Shown here: in pieces, positions 19,454 through 33,235 of the stretch | Layout of the letters: the number at the start of each line of letters is the position of its first letter | Numbering within the stretch: the stretch's first letter is position 1 | From: Xiphydria camelus | Lineage: Eukaryota; Arthropoda; Insecta; Hymenoptera; Xiphydriidae | Assembly: GCA_963678675.1 (NCBI GenBank) | Contig: OY783191.1 | Span: 17,203,096 to 17,267,095, forward strand | DNA: 64,000 nucleotides | Direction of reading: 5' to 3' | Made by a program: the position numbers and the translations under genes | Notes under the pieces: generated by a model | What the model was told of the DNA's origin: nothing | The model's input: the letters and a program-made list of their open reading frames with translations, nothing else | The model's database searches: none

Positions 19454-21480
19454 GAGGACTGAGAAACCATTTTCGCGCCAACCTATAGATCTTACACTTG
19501 AACAAACTATTAATGCAGATACTGCAAACAAATTAACAGGAACAAGCTACATGACCAACTCAATATCGGCTTGACAACGTTGGTGTAAGAGTCACAGTAT
19601 TCGCTCCGCAATTATTGCACATGTTATGGATGAAACAGGACTGCGACCTAAGCAGCTGTAAGACATTACAGCTGATCTTGAGCCAAGCAGAATTAACAGA
19701 CATTCATTGCAACTTCGAAGCTTAATTGCTCATATCAAGCAAAATATGAATCCTTTTGCGAAAGATTGTAATAAAAATGTCTTATATAATATTTCGACAG
19801 GACAAGGAGCTTCAGAGGCCATTGAAATTTTTTTACTGAACGTATAAAAACTTGGTAATGAACAACGTGAACAATTTATAACTGAATGTTCTGTAGATGC
19901 ACAGATTTGAAAGAGCTATCAAGAGAAATAAAATTATAAATTTTGCTACTGCTTTACCGAAACAAAATATTTCGATTTCTGGAAAGCTGGTAGCCGTTCA
20001 AATGCAACGTGACTTATTTGATCAATTATTGGCACTTTCTTTGGAGCAAAAATTGGATATTGACAAAATTTTACTTTATCCGTTGACGCTAGTCCCATTG
20101 GCTTTGTGTAACATAGAAGGGGTAATTTGTAAAACAGATAAATCAGTATTATTAAAAATGCTGGAGAAAGGAATCGATAGGAATCCGCCAGAACGATGTG
20201 ATGTGTTGATTCATGACGGTTTTTTTTTATTATGCACTCAATAAAAGACGTCCCATCTTCATTTGGAAATGTATCTAAGAAGCTCATTCAAGTTTTTGCT
20301 GCGAATAGTGCAAAAGCTGTAATAATTGCCTTCGACAGATACTCTTTCCGTCAATAAAAGATAACAAACATTCTTTAAAGTAGTATGGTCACGAATCGAT
20401 TTCCAAGATTTAAATATGAAATAATTATGTATGCAAGCTAATATCAATAGCTCATGTTCAGAGTGTCGGACTGGACATACCCGGCAGAAAACTTGTTGGA
20501 CAATGTTACCGTTTGATTTCATAAATATTTATCTTACTTCGGGCAAAGAATCAGATTGTTGGTCATCAATAAACAAAATTCATAAAATTGACATGTTTGT
20601 TAATTAATATCTCGAAACCCCGGCGGAAACCAGACTTTTCGCAGATAAAAAACTGGCAGACTTGGCAAAATGAAGATGCTTACAAAGTTTCAGAGGAGTG
20701 GTAATCAATTTTTTTTCTTATGAGGAATACCTTACTAGAGAGAAACACTGGGTCCACGTCTATGTTCTTCGTTGCCAGGATTTCATGTTTTGACAGGTTG
20801 CGATTTTAATTCTGCCTTCTATCGAAAAGGAAAAAAAAACCCTTTCACAGATAATACGAAATTCTGAAGCGTATATTGAGGCCTTGAGTGAAATTACCAA
20901 TTTACCCAACTGCAATATAGATTAATTTTTTACAACATTGGAGGACTATGTTTGCAAATTGTATGGATTTAAAGGAATTAATGATATTAATGTCGCTCGT
21001 GTAGCATCTTTCGTGAAAACATTTGGTAATAATACCAGCGATGTATTACAATTAGAAAAAAAATTGATGGCTCTATGTTTCCGCCTTGTAAGTCTCTACT
21101 ACATCAACATCTCCTTCGTACTTCATATATCGCCCATCTTTGGAGTTATGCGCATCTTCCGGTACCATCTGAATTGTTACCTACTGAGTATGGATGGGAA
21201 GAAAGAGATGACAAATATATCTTCAAATGGTTCGAAGGAGATCAATTGCCACCGTCAATCACAAATATCAGCGTTACTGATGAAAATCCTCAAGGTATTA
21301 ATAAATTTTGCATTTCTAAACTCTCAGCAAACACTGTTGACTGACATGATTTTATTAATTGATTAATTTTCTTACAGACGATGAAATAGAAGAAAATGAA
21401 GATCAAGAGGATATCACTATAGATGATTCCGATGATGAATGTGACGGAGATGAAGATGTCGCTGAATGTAATGAATTTTA
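19454..21480 (+). pseudogene. decayed multi-exon transposon-type gene, part 5 (3' end)
   Basis: Blocks in order: IDLTLEQTINADTANKLTG, RSAIIAHVMDETGL, a longer open segment 19897-20244 (VAVQMQRDLFDQLLALSLEQK, YPLTLVPLALC, CDVLIHDGFF), AKAVIIAFDRYSFPSIKD near 20315, PSLHVLTGCDFNSAFYRKGKK near 20780-20840, DYVCKLYGFKGINDINVAR from 20941, and a final exon ending in an acidic tail (DDSDDECDGDEDVAECNEF) at TAA 21480. Many frameshifts and stops intervene. Together with parts 1-4 this is one gene, scattered over about 12 kb by four insertions. Confidence 0.65.
21295..21377 (+). other. predicted 83-bp phase-1 intron in part 5
   Basis: Coding DENPQ is followed by CAAG|GTATTAATAAA and the acceptor TTTTCTTACAG|ACGATG. 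Splicing keeps the acidic frame (DDEIEENEDQED) open to its stop, whereas reading through meets a stop at 21342. Size and consensus are normal for an insect. Confidence 0.65.
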
Positions 21481-23101
21481 ATTAATTCTTAACTGCTCAC
21501 AACGAAAAAAAAATCATAAAAAAAATGTTTTTCTAGTTTATCAGTAGGAACTTCTATCTCCCAAAGACTCGAAAATAACATTTAAAAAATTTGAGATAAA
21601 AAAATGAATTTTTTTTATTCAAAAACAAAAAATTAATCAGTGATACTTTCTTTTCGAATAAAAATATAATATTTAGAGATTAAACAGGGGTGGGTGTTTT
21701 GAAGAGTTCAAATTTGTAAATGTTTTTTTCACATGATTCGTAAGAGTAAGAAACAAAATTCACAATTCCATGTGTTCTACAAAGTTGAAACTAGGATTAC
21801 AAATTTTTTCCCATTTTTTGTTACTAGAATTCGCCTATTTTTTGTTACTAGAATGCGACTATTTAAGGGTTAAGTAACTAATTATTTTGGTTTAATTGTC
21901 ATTAATAAAGGAATAAAAGACTTCAATGCAGATAAATATGTATACTTGAATTATGTGCAACTCTCTATGTGTAGTTTGAATAAATTGACAGAAATCCACT
22001 TGAAATTTGAAAATGTTATAGTTTTTATCATATAAAGTTTGGAAATTGTAGTCAGCTGAATGCCTCTTGAGGTAAAGTTCGTCAGCTGGTCCGTCAAAAA
22101 TACCGCGCGTCATTTAGAGTATTGGGCGCTATCATATATTTTCGCTCCAGCTGACGGTCTTCCCCCCACTATATAGGTGGTTGCCTGTAAAGTACACAAT
22201 ATGCAATATCAGTGGTGCACTGTTCTTGGGTTTAAACTCTAATGTGTTAGATATCTGTTTTAAGCACTCCTTGCTTTTATTTTATTGGGTCGTTGATTAT
22301 ATTTTTTATAGTTTTATAAAATTCCGTTTTCATTTGATATTTTAGGTGTAAATTGTAATTCCCCTGGTTTGTATCTCCTTCGCTTTACAGCCATTAGACA
22401 TAAAGTGAAAGAGTATTTCGTATGCTTAAGCAGCTATAAATTAAGATCTACCTACAAAAAACTCTGTTTAAAAGTCGTAGTAGATAAATAAATAAAAAAG
22501 TTACTCTAATAAGTCTAAAAAAATGTCAAACTTGCGTGTCCACAATATGCATGTCATTCCCCTGCACATGTTAAAATTCCATTAATGCCTGGGAAATGGA
22601 GCCAGAGGTTTGTTTTACCAGGTGAGAGTAAGTAGCAAGTGATACTCAGTGGGTTTCCAAAAACTGATTGGTTTACGTGCATTTATTCTCAAGTTAATCT
22701 ATAAGTTACAGAATTTTTTTCTGTAATAACATTGAAACTGTCATTCCCCTGGTAAGTAATAGTTCTAGTGAATATTGAAATTATGTTGTGAACTAGAAGT
22801 AAATAACTAAGGTTAATATTAATGTAAGCTGGGTGTAAGCCTTATAATGACGCTCAGCCCGTTCAAATTTAATTGAAAATAACCTCATATTTTGTCATTC
22901 CCCTGGAAAAACAGTTCCAGGGGAATGGATGTTTCTACAGAGAATTGAGCATTATGAAAAGTAAGCTCGTAAGTAGGGTATACTTTTGATGTGCGATATA
23001 TGTTATCCATAGTAATTTTGCCTCCTGATCACGAATACGGTGTCAGAATTTGGCCATCACATCACATTTTTGTTTTAATCTCAAAAAACCAGCCAGAGAT
23101 C
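21481..23101. other. AT-rich interval with dispersed ATTCCCCTG motifs
   Basis: No supported gene. A motif close to GTCATTCCCCTGG occurs near 22356, 22552, 22739 and 22893, with an inverted copy (CCAGGGGAATGG) near 22917 and a relative near 23573. The spacing is about 150-200 bp. Recurrent short motifs of this sort are often subterminal repeats of a DNA transposon, but I could not define its ends. Confidence 0.4.
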
Positions 23102-23575
23102 ATGATTTTCAAAAAGTTAATGAACTTAAACCAAATTCGCTATAGGAGGTTTTTTGGGTCGCTGATCACGAATTTGAAGTCGGATTTCAAAAATTCAAGA
23201 TGGCGTATACTATATGGCGGACGAGATTTTCGAAAATCGACGGATTTATGCCAAATTTGTTATAGGGGGGTTATTTGGGTCGCTGATCACGAATCTTAAG
23301 TCATATTTCAGAAATTCAAAATGGCGGATCAAACATGGCGAACGAGATTTTCGAAAATTTTGAATTTTTGCAAATATAACTTCATATTCGTGATCAGCAA
23401 TCCAAAAAATCCCTCTATACCAAATTTGGTATAAATCCGTCGATTTTCGAAAATCTCGTCCGCCATATAGGATCCGCCATCTTGAATTTTTGAAATCCGA
23501 CTTCAGATTCGTGATCAGCAACCTAAAAAACCCCCTATACCGAATTTGGTTAAGTCCATTAACTTTTTAAATGAT
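23102..23575. repeat. foldback repeat with internal direct subrepeats
   Basis: The left end (TTCAAAAAGTTAATGAACTTA) pairs with the right end (TAAGTCCATTAACTTTTTAAAT). Inside, CTGATCACGAATNTNAAGTC and ATGGCGGACGAGATTTTCG recur directly at about 120-bp spacing and then in inverted order on the right half. ORFs across it are translations of the repeat and not genes. An outer GATCACGAAT copy near 23026 suggests the repeat once extended further left. Confidence 0.75.
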
Positions 23576-24168
23576 TCCCCTGCTGCTAAATTTAAAGAAA
23601 AGCTAAATAAAATAAATAATAATGACAAAAATGAACTGTCTCCTGTAAATATTTGTTTTTAATTGGTAAACGAAGCTTTTATTCTAGTTTTCTCTCAAAA
23701 ATATTGTTTTTTTTTTACCAAAATGGAAAGCTGTTTTCTTTCATTTGAGGGCATTCATCCATATATGTAGCTATTATTTTAATACTTGTACATATGTCAG
23801 GAGTCGCCTAAAAAAAATCTTTTGATCTAAATTAATTTAATTGTATTTATTTTTTAAAATGTTTACCTATAACCAGCTGACGTGAAATACCCCCTCCACG
23901 ACACGGCTGACTATTTTTTTTCGACATTACGTAACATTAATTATTTATACAACAAAAATCAATTGACATAAAATAACTGTGCAACAATTATTTATTATCA
24001 AGTTCCACAGCCTCCCACAACCCCAACCACTGCGGGTGCGTCAGCTGACGTTCACTTTAATAGAAGACCAAAGCTAATTAGTAAGTGTAGCTAAATATTT
24101 AATGGCATGAAAATACTGTTCAAAATAGACCCCTACCTCCCGGACTATAGTACTATTATGTAGTTTGT
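23576..24168. other. unassigned interval
   Basis: AT-rich, no supported gene. CCCCTACCTCCCGGACT near 24132 is an inverted match to AGTCCGGGAGGTAGGGG at 4391, a sign of one more dispersed repeat family. Confidence 0.4.
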
Positions 24169-24170
24169 TA

Positions 24171-24562
24171 TACAGGGCGGTCCCCAGGTTGAGCTAGGTC
24201 CTGAGTAGGTGAATTCCTCATAAAAATCTAAGACTTTATTTCTAATGAAAAAATGTCAAGGGGTTAATGTTGTTTAAACGAGAGGCTGTTTAAGTTCACC
24301 AATTTTAATTCATACCGGTGCAAATTTGCCGTAGTTTTGACATTTCTGGTCTATCTATGGTTACAAGCCGATATTAGCAGAGACGTGACACTTTTAATAT
24401 TGCAGTAAATATGATTTATTATTACAATTTTTTAACAATATTGTAATATATAATTTTTAAAATATTTGACTCCTTTACATTTTTTCATTAGAAATAAAGT
24501 CTTAGATTTTCATCAGGAATTCACAACTAACGGGACATCTGCTCAACCTGGAACACCCTGTG
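24171..24562. mobile_element. mariner-type MITE (TA TSD)
   Basis: TACAGGGCGGTCCCCAGGTTG at the left and CAACCTGGAACACCCTGTG at the right are inverted and flanked by TA (24169-24170, 24563-24564). Second-level inverted blocks (TCTAAGACTTTATTTCTAATG, near 24225 and 24485) lie inside. An AT-rich block at 24412-24466 is repeated just outside at about 24567-24620. Non-coding. Confidence 0.8.
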
Positions 24563-24885
24563 TATGTTATTGTTACAATATCTTAACAATATTGTAATAT
24601 ATAATTTAAAAATATTATTTATCTCTCTCCCGGATTATAACCCGATCGATCGTAAAATATCCGACTCAAACTTGGTCGGATATCTACCTAGTCCACGCGC
24701 GCGCGAAGAGGGTATTTTTAATTTTCCTATTGTCAGGATTCGAGCAAGCTTTTCACCTGTATACCCTAAAAAGTTGATACTTTTTCGTTACATTTTTAAC
24801 TATGGTAGATTGATCCTTATCGTTATACCAAAATAGGATCCTATATAAGGACGAGCTAACCGGGACCAAGGCTAAAATTGCGTTA

Positions 24886-25066
24886 AGCGGGCCACTCACG
24901 ATACTGCGGCGCCGTACGATTTTATCGCATCCAACGAAATTGAACGGAATTTGACAGTGTATGCCCATGCGTCCAACGAAATCGTACGATTTGATCGCAG
25001 ACAAACGGACCTATCTGCTGCATACTATCCTGTTGTACGACGCCGCAGTATCGTGTGTGGCCCGCT
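24886..25066. mobile_element. PIF/Harbinger-type MITE, different family (181 bp)
   Basis: AGCGGGCCACTCACGATACT and AGTATCGTGTGTGGCCCGCT form the TIR, flanked by TTA on both sides (24883-24885, 25067-25069). The inner parts (GCCGTACGATTTTATCGCA, ATCGTACGATTTGATCGCA) are also related. Non-coding. Confidence 0.85.
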
Positions 25067-25149
25067 TTACACGCCTTACCAGGAGCCTAACACATAACTC
25101 GACTGAGTTCCAAATCACTAGCTCAGGATATCGTTATATAGATCTTGGA

Positions 25150-25640
25150 TAAACTTTTTACTCGGGGAGGCTCGAGTAAAATCTGGAAGGACCAGACGAC
25201 CCGGCAGCTAGCGCACCGCACTCTTTTTAATTTGTCAAGAGGCTACTTATAAGTAGTCTATTTTTTAAAATAATACATCCTCTAGAAAAAAAAGTCCAAG
25301 GAGTTCAATAATTTTTTCGAATTTTTAAAATGTGTCCATTTTCCAGATTTATTGAAAATAAAACTTTATTGCGAAATTATTTCTATAAAGAAACCATTTT
25401 TTTTTGCAAAATAAAATATTGCTCGAGAAGTACAAATCTTTTGGAAGAAAAAGATTCTGAAGCTTATTTTTTCTTCGATTAATATTTTCAGAGATAAAAA
25501 TCATTGAATGCACACATGTACGAACATTTCTTCAAATTTTGAACTACCGTAATTTCTTTAAATCGCAAAATTAAGGCGAATCACTAAACTCGTATTTTCT
25601 ATTTAGGATACCAACTAATATATTTAAATTTCATCAAAAT
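25150..25640. repeat. single arm of the 3330-4290 foldback family
   Basis: Reads as an inverted, diverged copy of 3330-3840 (GATTTATTGAAAATAAAACTT, ATTCTGAAGC, CATTGAATGCACACATGTACG against the corresponding reverse complements). Only one arm is present, so this copy is truncated. Confidence 0.55.
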
Positions 25641-27582
<1,942 letters not shown>

Positions 27583-27836
27583 TAGGGATCCAAGTATTTG
27601 GGCATCGTCAGGAGAACTGCCAAAATGTCAAAGCCCGCACTCGTAGGCATGACTCATGAATGGTGGGAAAATGCGTATGGTTTCAGTTAGGTAGTTTGGC
27701 ACGCAAACTTCTTCAGAATAGAAGAGTGTGTGCTGCAGTAGGCCGTGCCAATTATCGTGCCTCTCTCTTGAATACCGATAGAGTAACCAGAAAGAGAGCA
27801 CAAGAGATTCTGGGAGCCTAAATTCTTGGATCCCTG
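27583..27836. mobile_element. 254-bp MITE-like inverted-repeat element
   Basis: TAGGGATCCAAGTATTTGGGC and the reverse complement of the right end (CAGGGATCCAAGAATTTAGGC) match over about 21 bp. The start CAGGG is reminiscent of hAT elements, but no 8-bp TSD is visible. Non-coding. Confidence 0.5.
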
Positions 27837-29030
27837 CTGTATTTCAAACTTATAATTAAAGGACCATAGACTTGGGAATAAAATTACTTGCCAGGAAACG
27901 AGCTTCAATTACTATTATCTCATTATTTATGAACTTTTGGCCTACATCGATATAAGATTTTATTACAATAAAGTATAATATAATAGATAAAAATGTAATT
28001 TTCAAAAAAGTATTACACAAATATGAGCTAAAAACTCATAGATAATAAGATAATAGTGATTCGAATTTCTTTCCTGACAAGTAAGTTTAGCCTCATATGA
28101 TGTGCTAGATCAATCATATAATGCACCTATACTGAGTTTTTACCACGATGGTGCTTAAGGTATTCCTAGCGCGAGATGAAAAATTTCAGGGAATGCTAAT
28201 TTTCTTGTAGAATGGAAATTAATATCGTAAGATTATTTTTGAAAAGTTTCAGGTCCGGTTACCGGGCATTTAAGAAAGAATTTTGATTTTGAAATTAGAA
28301 AATTTAACATGTAACCTTATGGACGACTCCACTTTTCCACATTTTAATGCCGAAATCTACACGTTTAAAATTTATACATATTAAATAAAACCATTTCCAT
28401 ATCTTCAGAAAATTGCATACAATCTTTTGAGTTCATAAAAATATAAGGTCACCGAATGTTTGACAAAGATATTCATGTTCGTAAACAGCAAAACGTAGTG
28501 TTTTGATGATAGAATATAACCTGAAATAGAATTGGCAGCGTTGCTTCATAGGGTTCGTGCATGGCCGAGTGATGGCGCGACAGTAAGCAAAGTTCAACGC
28601 CACCGGTGGCCATCTGAGAAGTATTGTCGTTATGAATTGTACTGGCACTAATAGTACAGAAGTGGATTTTATATTTTTTTAAATGGGAGAAATTTCGATA
28701 TTCAAATTCATTTCGATGAGTAAAGATTTCGATGAGTATGAGTTGGCGGCAATATTTGGCCGCAGTACACTGAATTCGGTGATTTATAGAGGTTATGTTT
28801 CAGAGCTGTACGGATATACGATTTTCTACTCAGGGCCGTACTCCTATAATTTCATAAACCATGTGATGCGACGTTGCCAGATTTCAAATTTGAATAGTTT
28901 TCAAAAATTTGAAAATGTAAATAATAAACTTGAGTACTTATTGGCCTTATCTTATTTATTCATTACACAGGCCGACGTCAGTTTAGTTACAGAACGGAGA
29001 ACCACTGTTACTAACTAATTTTGGGTCACT
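27837..29030. other. unassigned interval
   Basis: AT-rich. A 111-codon ORF at 28683-29018 has no recognisable domain and ordinary-looking composition; I could neither support nor exclude it as coding. Confidence 0.35.
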
Positions 29031-29034
29031 GATT

Positions 29035-29462
29035 AAGTGATACTAAATTAAAAGAAGGCATTTTTATAGGACCTGATATTCGCAAACTGATGCATGATAA
29101 ATTGTTTAAACAGAGTTTAAGCGAAAAAGAGTTAAATGTATGACGTGCCTTTGTCAAAGTTATTAAAGGTTTTTTCAGGCAAAAATAAAGATGAAAATTA
29201 CGAAGCTCTGGTGCAGCAACTTCTGGTCGCATATGAAGCTTTGGGATGTCGCATGTCTTTGAAAATCCACTTTCTTCACTCACACCTAAATTTCTTTCCG
29301 GAAAATCTTGGAGATGTTAGCGACGAAATTGGAGAGCGATTTCACCAGGACATAAGAACGATGGAAACTCGATATCAAGGACGTTGGGACTCTGCGATGA
29401 TGGGAGACTATTGCTGGTCGGTGAAAAGAGAGGATCCGGCGTTTCATAAGAAGATGAAGTAA
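29035..29462 (+). pseudogene. C-terminal part of a repeated insect transposon-associated protein
   Basis: The first segment (to about 29142) encodes KLKEGIFIGPDIRKLMHDKLF; a frameshift leads to 29136-29462 with GCRMSLKIHFLHSHLNFFPEN, GERFHQDIRTMETRYQGRWDS and MMGDYCWSVKRE. I recognise these blocks as the C-terminal half of a family present in many copies in insect genomes; its catalytic role is unclear to me. The N-terminal half of the same family is found separately at 54602-55685. Confidence 0.65.
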
Positions 29463-29639
29463 AACTGATGGTTTTATTTACATTTTTATTAAAGTAGATA
29501 TTGTAAAATATTATGTACGTAATGCTAATATACTGACACAATAAATAGTTTTTTAGCTGGTAACCGTGATAATTGTTTATTTGGTCCAGTAAATTTTATG
29601 GTAAAATTGGCAAATATGCGTTATAAATATTTTTGGTTC

Positions 29640-29890
29640 TACTCAATGTAACTTAACGAACAATTATCGAAACAAATGAAACTCAACGGCATCTTAAATT
29701 GTAGATTCTCCCGATTAAAATGAGTACCTGAGAAAGGATTTAGGATTTTTATTTCGATGTGTTCTACTTGTTTGAATCGACCAAAAGGGAAAAATGAATT
29801 AAGGGATCACCTTGTTCCTCCGCAATGGAGAATGAAGGTGGTCCTCTATTACATTTCTTTGTACCCGCTACTTTTACTTATTACATAATG
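29640..29890 (-). repeat. repeat that is an empty-site relative of the mariner target at 42.4/43.7 kb
   Basis: The reverse complement of this segment matches 42360-42495 joined to 43673-43800 (AAGTAAAAGTAG, GAACAAGGTGATCCCTT, CATCGAAATAAAAATCC, CTTTCTCAGGTACTCATTTTA). The TA at 29750-29751 is exactly where the other copy carries the mariner element. Confidence 0.75.
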
Positions 29891-30460
29891 AGGACACATA
29901 ATTAATTTTTCTTTTATTTAATAGAAAAAATGTGAACAAAACGTGAAAACGTTAGATGTAGACTATACAATTTTTGCCGTGTAATACGTTACTTTCCGCT
30001 CATAAAAGTATTTGATAGAAACTGTACCCTAAAACTTAACAAATATTGCCTTGCAGGATACAATTTTACCTAGTAGTTTGGTAAATCGATCGGGTAATTT
30101 CGTAGATCATCGCTTCTTTTCGTTAACCGTAGTAGGAAAATTGAACACAGTATTGAATCAGTAATTGCAAAGTGTGTCACGTTGCGTAGTTTCTGCTCCC
30201 GCTATTTGCGTTATTTCAAAAATCTATGCCCGTGGTTATTCGGAAATAAAATCATCCAAGAGATCCTGGATGACTCCTGTTCAGCGAAATATTTTGTGCC
30301 TTCACGACACCAGTGCATTTTCTATGTCTTTCAGTGAAGGTTATTTCTTTCGTCTTCGGTGACAGTTGGTCGGGGTCTTAACCCTTTATTGGACGCAGCT
30401 CACCTAATTAAATCTATTATTCAAGGTACATAAATTTGGGAATAATTTTGGAGTACGAAT
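29891..30460. other. unassigned interval
   Basis: AT-rich; one 65-codon ORF (30165-30362) without recognisable domain. Nothing supported. Confidence 0.35.
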
Positions 30461-30695
30461 TGAGCCGTTGAAAACCAGAATGGAGTAAGTCATATTTCAT
30501 GTAAGCTGAGATTATTTGAGTGCAAAGTTAAGCACAATTTGAAATATCTGTCTAGATGATACAAACAGATATTTTAAATCGTACATATCTGTTTTATATC
30601 ATCTAGACAGATTTTTCAAATTATACTTAACTTTGTCAAATAATCTCAGCTTACATGAAATGTGACTTACACCATTCTGGTTTTCAACGGCTCAC
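30461..30695. repeat. 235-bp hairpin (palindromic MITE-like)
   Basis: GAGCCGTTGAAAACCAGAATG on the left pairs with CATTCTGGTTTTCAACGGCTC on the right, and pairing continues through CATTTCATGTAAGCTGAGATT and ATCTGTCTAGATGAT to a short centre. No TSD identified. The gene-free sequence from 30696 to about 31430 includes a G/A-rich leader that probably belongs to the LINE downstream. Confidence 0.8.
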
Positions 30696-31433
30696 TTGAT
30701 AGTAGAGTCCCCTCTCGCTTATCATTCCGTAATATCGTAAGGTTTGGTCAATCGTGTTTGCAAATTTTACCAAGCACTTCGTAGAAATTCTCTGAAAGAG
30801 AATGTACAAATTGCTGGGTAATTCTTATTCAGCTTTTCATAAAAAATGTCTCATCTGATCTGAGAAATTCCTACGTTATCGGTAATATGTATTAGGAGGT
30901 TGCATTGAAAGCCGCTGTTCTTCTGTAGATGGCTCTAACTACTTATGTCGTGCGCAGCGACTAATACTTCTGGTATCACTTTAATTATGGGCATTTCCCA
31001 TTAAGATTCAATAATCAACCCTTTATAGGATACTGGTTGATATTTCAACCATTTTTAATTTTCATTTATCCCCCAGTGGTATTATTATATGCTGGTGGTG
31101 GTTTTATTATATGTTAAATGTGTGTAGGGAGTGATGACGGACGTGTGTCGAAAGCGGTGTGTCTTCAAGACCGAAAAAGTGAGAAAATAGGTAAAGAAAA
31201 AGGTTGCGAGAGGCGAAGAAAGAGGTAATAAAGTGTAGAGAAGAGATTAGGGATATAATCGTGATGCGGCGAGAAGGGTAAGAAAGGAGAGATAGGAAGT
31301 AATTCCTTGAGAAAGCGAGTGAGGTTAGGAGTGCGGAACGGGTACGGGGCAGGAGGAGAAGGGAAAGTTAGCCAGCGGGAGAAGAGGCGGACGGAGCAAG
31401 TGCGAAAGACGGACGACGGGGTGGCACGCAAGC

Positions 31434-32180
31434 ATGGCGGGTAATGTGAAAGGCAAGTAAGGAAAGAAGGCGGTGGGAAGCGCGAAAGGAGTCGGAAGGC
31501 CATCCAAAGCAGAACAACTGAAGCAAGCAAGGAGGTCCGAAAAGGATGTAGGCGTAATGCTTAGAGAGGCGAAGAAAAACGGAGGTAGGCGAGAAAATGG
31601 CGAGGAGGGCGCAAGAAGAAATAAGGAAGGAGAAGAAGCAAAACGGAAAAGTATCGAGGAAATGTTCGAGAGCTTGATAAGCAGGTTTGAAGAATTGAAA
31701 GAAGATCTCAATGAGACTAAGGTAGAAATGGGGAGAGAGGTAGCGGCGAGCATCGGAGGGATAAGGAGGGAGATGGAGGAAAGGCAAGCAGTATGGCAGG
31801 AGGAAAAAGCAGAGATGAAAGAAAAGATGCAGGGAATGGAAAGGAGAATAGCAGCGCTGGAAGGGAGAACAGGTGGAGGTGAAGCGGGTATAGAGCGGAT
31901 AGAAAGATTCATGGAGCAGAAGGATAGAGAATTAAGGAAAAATAACATTGTGATCAGAGGGCTCCAGCTGGAAGGACAAAATGGAAAAAATGAAGTGGAA
32001 AAATTCCCGAATTAAATTACCGTAAATACCGTAAAGGTAGAAGCGAAATTAAAGTGGGCCAAGATTGTTGGTAGAGAGAGGAAGATGGTGATCGCTGGGG
32101 TGGAAGACTGGGAGACAAAGAAGAGGATCATGGAAAAGAAGAGTAACCTGGGCAATGTACCAATCTATATGTTAAATGTA
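31434..32180 (+). pseudogene. LINE ORF1 (coiled-coil RNA-binding type), broken
   Basis: The ATG at 31434 opens MAGNVKGK followed by an in-frame TAA; the long open part is 31473-32015. It starts basic (GRPSKAEQLKQARR), continues as a long Glu/Lys/Arg coiled coil, and ends with RELRKNNIVIRGLQLEGQ, a signature of the RNA-recognition part of LINE ORF1 proteins. After a frameshift near 32000 it continues KWAKIVGRERKMVIAGVEDW to about 32180, where it is truncated. The coding strand is strikingly A/G-rich. No ORF2 follows. Confidence 0.7.
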
Positions 32181-32401
32181 TTCACCTACATGGATACTGG
32201 TTGGAATATCGACCTGCTTAAAAAAATATGATAGGTATTTTTGTTTTGTGTCATATTTTATATTGTTTAGCTTAGTTATAAATAAAACAGTTTATAAGTT
32301 CGAATATCGCACTTTTATTTTTTGTATTGGGTCTGTGCATGATTCCATAGCAAAAATTGAGTAAATTTCAAACGCAAAATATTTAGAAAAAAAATGCGAT
32401 T

Positions 32402-33235
32402 TTAATCAACTAAATATGTTCCATTCTGTTCAGTGACATTCTGCCACTTTTCCACGAACTTCATTATCCCTCTTTCATAGAAGTCCTGAGATTTTTCGGC
32501 AAAGAAGTCATCCAAGTGGTTTTTGAGGACGTTCAGGGAACTGAAGGTTTTGTCATTCAAATTGTTCTGTAGCGTCCGGAACAAATGAGTCTGAAGGTGC
32601 TACATTCGGACCATACGGTGGGAGCACCAAAACATCCCACCCAAACCGCAATAATTTTTGCCCAGTCACCAGAGAAACATGTGGCCCAGCGTTGTCCTGG
32701 TGAAACACAACGCCCTTTCTGTTCGCAAATTCAAGACGCTTCTGATCAATCGCTTGTTTTAATTTAGTCAGTTGTAAACAGTACTTGGTTGAATCAATAG
32801 TTTTATTGGGTGGCAGCAGCTCATAATAGACGATTCCTTTATAATCCCACCAGATACAGAGCATGACCTTCTTCGAGTGTAATTCTGCCTTTGTGACTAT
32901 TTGAGGAACCTTTCCGCGCTTCGAAAATGATCTTTTTCGGCTGATATTGTTATAGACAATCTACTTTTCATCGCTAGTGATCGTCTGCTTTAAAAATGAT
33001 CATTTTGATCGCGTTTGAGCAGCAAGTCGCAAGCAGAAATTTGGTCCATTAAATGCCTTTCACTCACAATCAGTTTGTGCGGCACCCAAACATCAAGCTT
33101 GTTTACCATCCCAAGCTTCCGTTAATACCTCGAAACAGTTGATTGGTTAATATTGAGGTTATGTCCGGTCTCTGTAGTTGTCAAATGTCGGTCGGAATCG
33201 ATTAAAGCCTTGATTTGATCAAAATATAATTAAAC
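32402..33235 (-). pseudogene. mariner transposase remnant
   Basis: On the minus strand, from 33235 down: a helix-turn-helix segment (LIDSDRHLTTTETGHNLNI, then LGMVNKLDVWVPHKL), a TSDEK first-aspartate region, MLCIWWDYKGIVYYELLPPN, VVFHQDNAGPHVSLV and a decayed third block PYGPNVAPSDS, then FFAEKSQDFYERGI to the stop at 32402. Frameshifts and stops occur throughout, and the first ~90 residues of a normal mariner transposase are missing. The block set matches the mariner lineage that includes the human SETMAR domain. Confidence 0.85.

Noticed and set aside
23246..23521. ORF with repeated SDFKNSRWRILYGGRDF text
   Set aside because: It translates the subrepeats of the foldback 23102-23575, and a matching ORF lies on the other strand.
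28683..29018. 111-codon ORF as a host gene
   Set aside because: No recognisable domain, no splice or start support; left as unassigned.
31165..31948. Ser/Phe/Leu-rich ORFs on the minus strand
   Set aside because: They are antisense shadows of the A/G-rich LINE ORF1 on the plus strand.
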